Assembly (NCBI GenBank): GCA_025927935.1
Contig: JAICKM010000300.1
Coordinates: forward strand, 1 to 7,986
Reading direction: 5' to 3'
From: Chloroflexia bacterium
GTDB taxonomy: Bacteria > Chloroflexota > Chloroflexia > QHBQ01 > JADMIH01
Length of the DNA: 7,986 nucleotides
The notes under the pieces: model-generated
Databases searched by the model: none
Told to the model about the DNA's origin: nothing
Seen by the model: the letters and a program-made list of their open reading frames with translations, nothing else
Made by a program: the position numbers and the translations under genes
Shown: in pieces, positions 6,091 to 7,986 of the stretch
How positions within the stretch are numbered: position 1 is the first letter of the stretch
How the letters are laid out: every line of letters begins with the position of its first letter

Positions 6091-6225
6091 TGGGGCCGGC
6101 ACATGCGGCGCGGGTCCGAACCTGGGTGGGCCACTTGTCCCGACGCGATTGGGCCTACTATGCCGCCGTTTTTGCGTAACCCGGCGCTCCGGCGGGCAAT
6201 AGGGCGGGTCTGGCCTAACCCCCCG

Positions 6226-6252
6226 GCCCCCTTCCCGTTCCGGGAAGGGGGC
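6226..6252. repeat. Perfect GC-rich palindrome
   Basis: GCCCCCTTCCCG (6226-6237) and CGGGAAGGGGGC (6241-6252) form a 12-bp perfect stem with a TTC loop. It resembles the 'ccccttcccgttccgggaagggg' palindromes scattered between genes in many GC-rich genomes. There is no T-tract on either strand. It may act as a second terminator behind the lipoprotein gene or be a dispersed repeat. Confidence 0.55.
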
Positions 6253-6271
6253 GAGCGCGGGGCACGGGACT

Positions 6272-6306
6272 GAGGAGAAAGCGCCGGGCGGTGGAGGAGA
6301 AAGCGC
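6272..6306. repeat. 13-base direct repeat
   Basis: GAGGAGAAAGCGC occurs at 6272-6284 and again at 6294-6306, 22 bases apart. The second copy abuts the terminator-like hairpin at 6306. Its origin is unclear; it could be a local duplication. Confidence 0.6.
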
Positions 6307-6332
6307 GAGGCCGGGCACACGGCCCGGCCTCG
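6306..6332 (-). terminator. Probable terminator of the lipoprotein gene
   Basis: CGAGGCCGGGC (6306-6316) pairs perfectly with GCCCGGCCTCG (6322-6332), an 11-bp stem with a 5-base loop, 31 bases after the lipoprotein stop in the minus sense. The minus strand then reads CGCTTTCTCC, a weak T-rich run. A smaller stem, GGGCC/GGCCC at 6343-6355, lies between it and the stop codon. Confidence 0.55.
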
Positions 6333-6362
6333 TGGTAGTGATGGGCCGATGGCCCGTCTGGT

Positions 6363-7592
6363 CTAGTGGCAGACCTGGCTCAGCAGATCCGCCGCAGTGG
6401 TGTTGGCGGGCACCGGCTGAATTTTGGCCGCGCTGATGGCGAGCGGCTGGAAAGGCGGCGCGGCCTGGATCTGCGGGTTGGCGAGGTGCAGCGTGTAGCA
6501 GCCCACGAACGTCTGCGTTTTGGCGCCGGTCTGCTTGCTCACGATTGTCACCGGCACGCTATAGTAGCGCTGCCCAGCCCCCGCGTCGCCGCTGACCTGG
6601 CCCAGGGTGAGGTTCACGGCCTGGGTATCGGCGTAGCCCTGCGCGAACTGCGGATAGGCCGGGAGTTGGGTGGCGGCGGCCGCCGGCTCCCAGTAGGAGT
6701 AGGCGCGCACGTATTCCTTGCGGTTGATCGCGTTATAGAACGAGCGCACCACGGACTCCGGGCTGCTGCGGTTGTCCAGGTAGCGATCCGCGCCGATGGC
6801 TGCCGGGTCGGCGGGCGTGGCGGGAGGCACCGTCGCCGCAGCCGCCGGGCAGGCCCCGGCCAGCAGATCGGCGGCGTTCGCGCCCGCCGTCGCTTGCTGG
6901 ACCGTGGCCCCGACGATGGCGAGCGGCTGGAAGGGCGGCACGCCCTGGATCGCGGGCCGGCTCAGGTGCAGCGTATAGCACCCGGCGAAGGTTTGCGTCG
7001 TGCCGTCCGTGTGCGTAGCGACCAGGACGACGGGCACGCTGTAGTACAACTGCCCGGCCCCGGCATCGCCGCCGACCGTGCCGATGGTTAACTGGACCGA
7101 AGCGGTATTGGCGTAGCCCTGCTGGAATTGATCGAAGGCGGCCAGCTTATCGCCCGCCGCGCGGGCGTCCCAGTAGGCGTAGGCGCGGGCGTACTCCTTG
7201 CGGTTGATGGCGTTGTAGAACGATTGCAGCAGGGTCTGCGGCGTGCTGCGGTCGTCGAGGTAGGCCGGTTCCGTGCCGCTGGTATCGCCGGTAGGCGGCG
7301 CGGGAGGCGCGGCGACCGGGGTCGCGGGCGCGGCGCTCGGCGGCGCGGGCGTACTGCTCGGCGCGGTTGCCGGCGGGACGGGCGTGGCGCTCGGCGCCGC
7401 TGTGGACGGGGTCGCGGGCGCGGCGGGTGCGGTGGCCGTAGCCGGGGGCGGCACTGCCGCCGTCGCCGTGGTTCCGGCGACCGGAGTGGCCGTGGCGGTC
7501 GTCGCCGTGTTGCCGCCGCAGGCGGCCAGCAGCGCCAGGATGATGCTGAAGCAGATAAATAGGCCGGTAAAGCGGGATCGTGTGTTATCCAT
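6363..7592 (-). CDS. Lipoprotein with Ala/Pro/Thr linker and two tandem NTF2-like-style domains
   Basis: A protein of 409 residues. ATG at 7592 is preceded by AGAGGAGA with a rather long 11-base spacer. The N-terminus is a lipoprotein signal: basic start, hydrophobic 11-24, and lipobox LAAC with Cys25 as the lipidated residue, so the protein should be anchored outside the cytoplasmic membrane. Residues about 28-106 are almost all Ala, Pro, Thr, Ser and Val, a flexible spacer. Two copies of one domain follow, at 111-248 and 271-408, collinear without gaps and about 61% identical (84 of 138 by my count). Each has SFYNAINRKEY, GDAGAGQ, YYSVPV, GCYTLHL and PPFQPLAI, and ends in a Cys (248 and 408). 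The helix start resembles NTF2-like/SnoaL folds; this is inference. Cys205/248 and Cys365/408 could form one disulfide per domain. Function is unknown. Confidence 0.88.
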   Translation of the reverse strand: MDNTRSRFTGLFICFSIILALLAACGGNTATTATATPVAGTTATAAVPPPATATAPAAPATPSTAAPSATPVPPATAPSSTPAPPSAAPATPVAAPPAPPTGDTSGTEPAYLDDRSTPQTLLQSFYNAINRKEYARAYAYWDARAAGDKLAAFDQFQQGYANTASVQLTIGTVGGDAGAGQLYYSVPVVLVATHTDGTTQTFAGCYTLHLSRPAIQGVPPFQPLAIVGATVQQATAGANAADLLAGACPAAAATVPPATPADPAAIGADRYLDNRSSPESVVRSFYNAINRKEYVRAYSYWEPAAAATQLPAYPQFAQGYADTQAVNLTLGQVSGDAGAGQRYYSVPVTIVSKQTGAKTQTFVGCYTLHLANPQIQAAPPFQPLAISAAKIQPVPANTTAADLLSQVCH

Positions 7593-7787
7593 GGACGATT
7601 ACGTCTCCTCTGGTGCGGTGCCCCCTGCGCCTGGCGCGGCGGGCCGGATCAGCGACCAGAATCGATACTGACACCACGCGTCCACATCCCAGCAAGCGCA
7701 GGCGGCTGCTGTCCCAAACTTGGGTGGACCCTATATAGACGCTTAAACGCGGCATAAAGTTCACTCCGCAGTTTGTCCAATGGTCCT

Positions 7788-7817
7788 TGTCACTCTGCGC
7801 TACGCGCAGAGTCTCGG
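7788..7817 (-). repeat. Dispersed hairpin repeat, inverted copy
   Basis: Read on the minus strand, this copy keeps the CCGAG start and GACA end of the repeat. Its core is the perfect stem ACTCTGCGC/GCGCAGAGT (7792-7800 and 7804-7812) with a 3-base loop. The direct copies to its right have the same outline with a 2x2 mismatch in the stem. It lies head-to-head with the tandem array. Confidence 0.7.
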
Positions 7818-7833
7818 CTTGGATCGGGACGCA

Positions 7834-7986
7834 CCGAGATTCTTCGCTCCGCTCAGAATGACAATTTGGGCTTGCACGCACCGAGATTCTTCGCTCCGCT
7901 CAGAATGACATTGGGGCGGGCGGGGCCGCGATTCTTCGCTCCGCTCAGAATGACATTGGGGCGGGCGGGGCCGCGATTCTTCGCTC
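7834..7986 (+). repeat. Tandem array of the dispersed hairpin repeat (continues past window)
   Basis: Three full copies and one truncated copy of a 25-base core (ATTCTTCGCTCC, then GCTCAGAATGACA) begin at 7839, 7886, 7931 and 7976, so the period is 47, 45 and 45 bases. The 20-base spacer at 7911-7930 recurs exactly at 7956-7975, so the last units are perfect 45-base tandem copies; the first spacer differs. The core folds as ATTCT/AGAAT with an inner GC/GC pair. Units are too short and too regular in spacer sequence to be CRISPR. Confidence 0.9.

Larger units (their letters stand above)
5982..6362. other. Intergenic region: oxidase leader and 3' region of the lipoprotein gene
   Basis: This 381-base stretch lies between two minus-strand genes. 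The part nearest the oxidase (5982-6090) holds its ribosome binding site, a small GATC hairpin and a larger structured element. The part nearest the lipoprotein stop (6226-6355) holds GC-rich hairpins. The middle (6091-6220) has no gene I recognise. No strong -35/-10 pair is visible; TATACT (minus strand, 6080-6075) is a -10-like string that falls in the right arm of the structured element. Confidence 0.5.
7593..7986. other. Non-coding region upstream of the lipoprotein gene
   Basis: No gene is convincing here. A 98-residue minus-strand frame exists only because the repeats are open in that frame (it reads HSERSEESR). Likely promoter sequence for the lipoprotein gene lies around 7720-7790 on the minus strand: a TATATA string at 7732-7737 and TTGGACA at 7774-7780 are present but not at standard spacing for one promoter. 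CCCAA/TTGGG at 7713-7724 is a small palindrome. From 7788 rightwards the region is occupied by the dispersed hairpin repeats. Confidence 0.5.

Noticed and set aside
6366..7671. Plus-strand open frames antisense to the lipoprotein
   Set aside because: Arg/Gly-rich or Gly/Ala/Val-rich readings of the opposite strand of a low-complexity linker and duplicated domain; no recognisable motif or ribosome site.
7585..7881. 98-codon minus-strand frame reading HSERSEESR
   Set aside because: It is a translation of dispersed intergenic repeats, a common source of spurious gene calls.
7834..7986. CRISPR array
   Set aside because: The spacers between the last units are identical rather than unique, and the repeat is a known style of dispersed element with a copy far away at 4488.
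1..7986. Defence system, biosynthetic cluster or transposon spanning the genes
   Set aside because: Gene orientations alternate, spacers are long with terminators, there is no transposase, integrase, nuclease or helicase, and no shared pathway is evident.

Overview
The window reads as accessory-type chromosomal DNA from a GC-rich bacterium, most likely a member of the Chloroflexota (Chloroflexia-like). This rests on three things: the high GC content, the Ala/Pro/Thr-rich lipoprotein linker, and short dispersed repeats of the kind that translate as 'HSERSEESR'. It is an inference from style; no rRNA or core marker gene is present to confirm it.

Layout, left to right. (1) 1-542 (+): C-terminal part of a secreted-type metallophosphoesterase (purple acid phosphatase-like), cut by the window edge. 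(2) 543-837: convergent intergenic region with two hairpins. (3) 838-2250 (-): complete Cys-type sulfatase. (4) 2251-2519: spacer with a dispersed-repeat-like segment. (5) 2520-3014 (-): small cysteine-rich double zinc-ribbon protein. (6) 3015-3375: divergent control region. (7) 3376-4374 (+): DUF4331 family protein. (8) 4375-4565: convergent spacer with a strong terminator hairpin, one dispersed repeat copy and heptamer repeats that run into the stop codon of the next gene. (9) 4566-5981 (-): FAD-linked oxidase of the berberine-bridge/oligosaccharide oxidase type, with both covalent flavin attachment residues. (10) 5982-6362: leader of that oxidase, with a predicted three-way-junction fold, followed by two GC-rich hairpins behind the next gene. 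(11) 6363-7592 (-): lipoprotein with an Ala/Pro/Thr linker and two tandem copies of one domain. (12) 7593-7986: non-coding, ending in a tandem array of the dispersed repeat that continues past the window.

The genes do not form an obvious operon or pathway. Orientations alternate, spacers are long (about 190-400 bases), and terminators or repeats separate the genes. A phosphoesterase, a sulfatase and a flavin oxidase could each act on scavenged organic esters or sugars, but nothing in the sequence ties them together. I do not see a defence system, a biosynthetic cluster, a CRISPR array, an RNA gene of a known family or a transposase. The most interesting signals are in the non-coding DNA: a hairpin-forming repeat family with compensatory base changes between copies, and a long-stem structured element in the leader of the oxidase gene.
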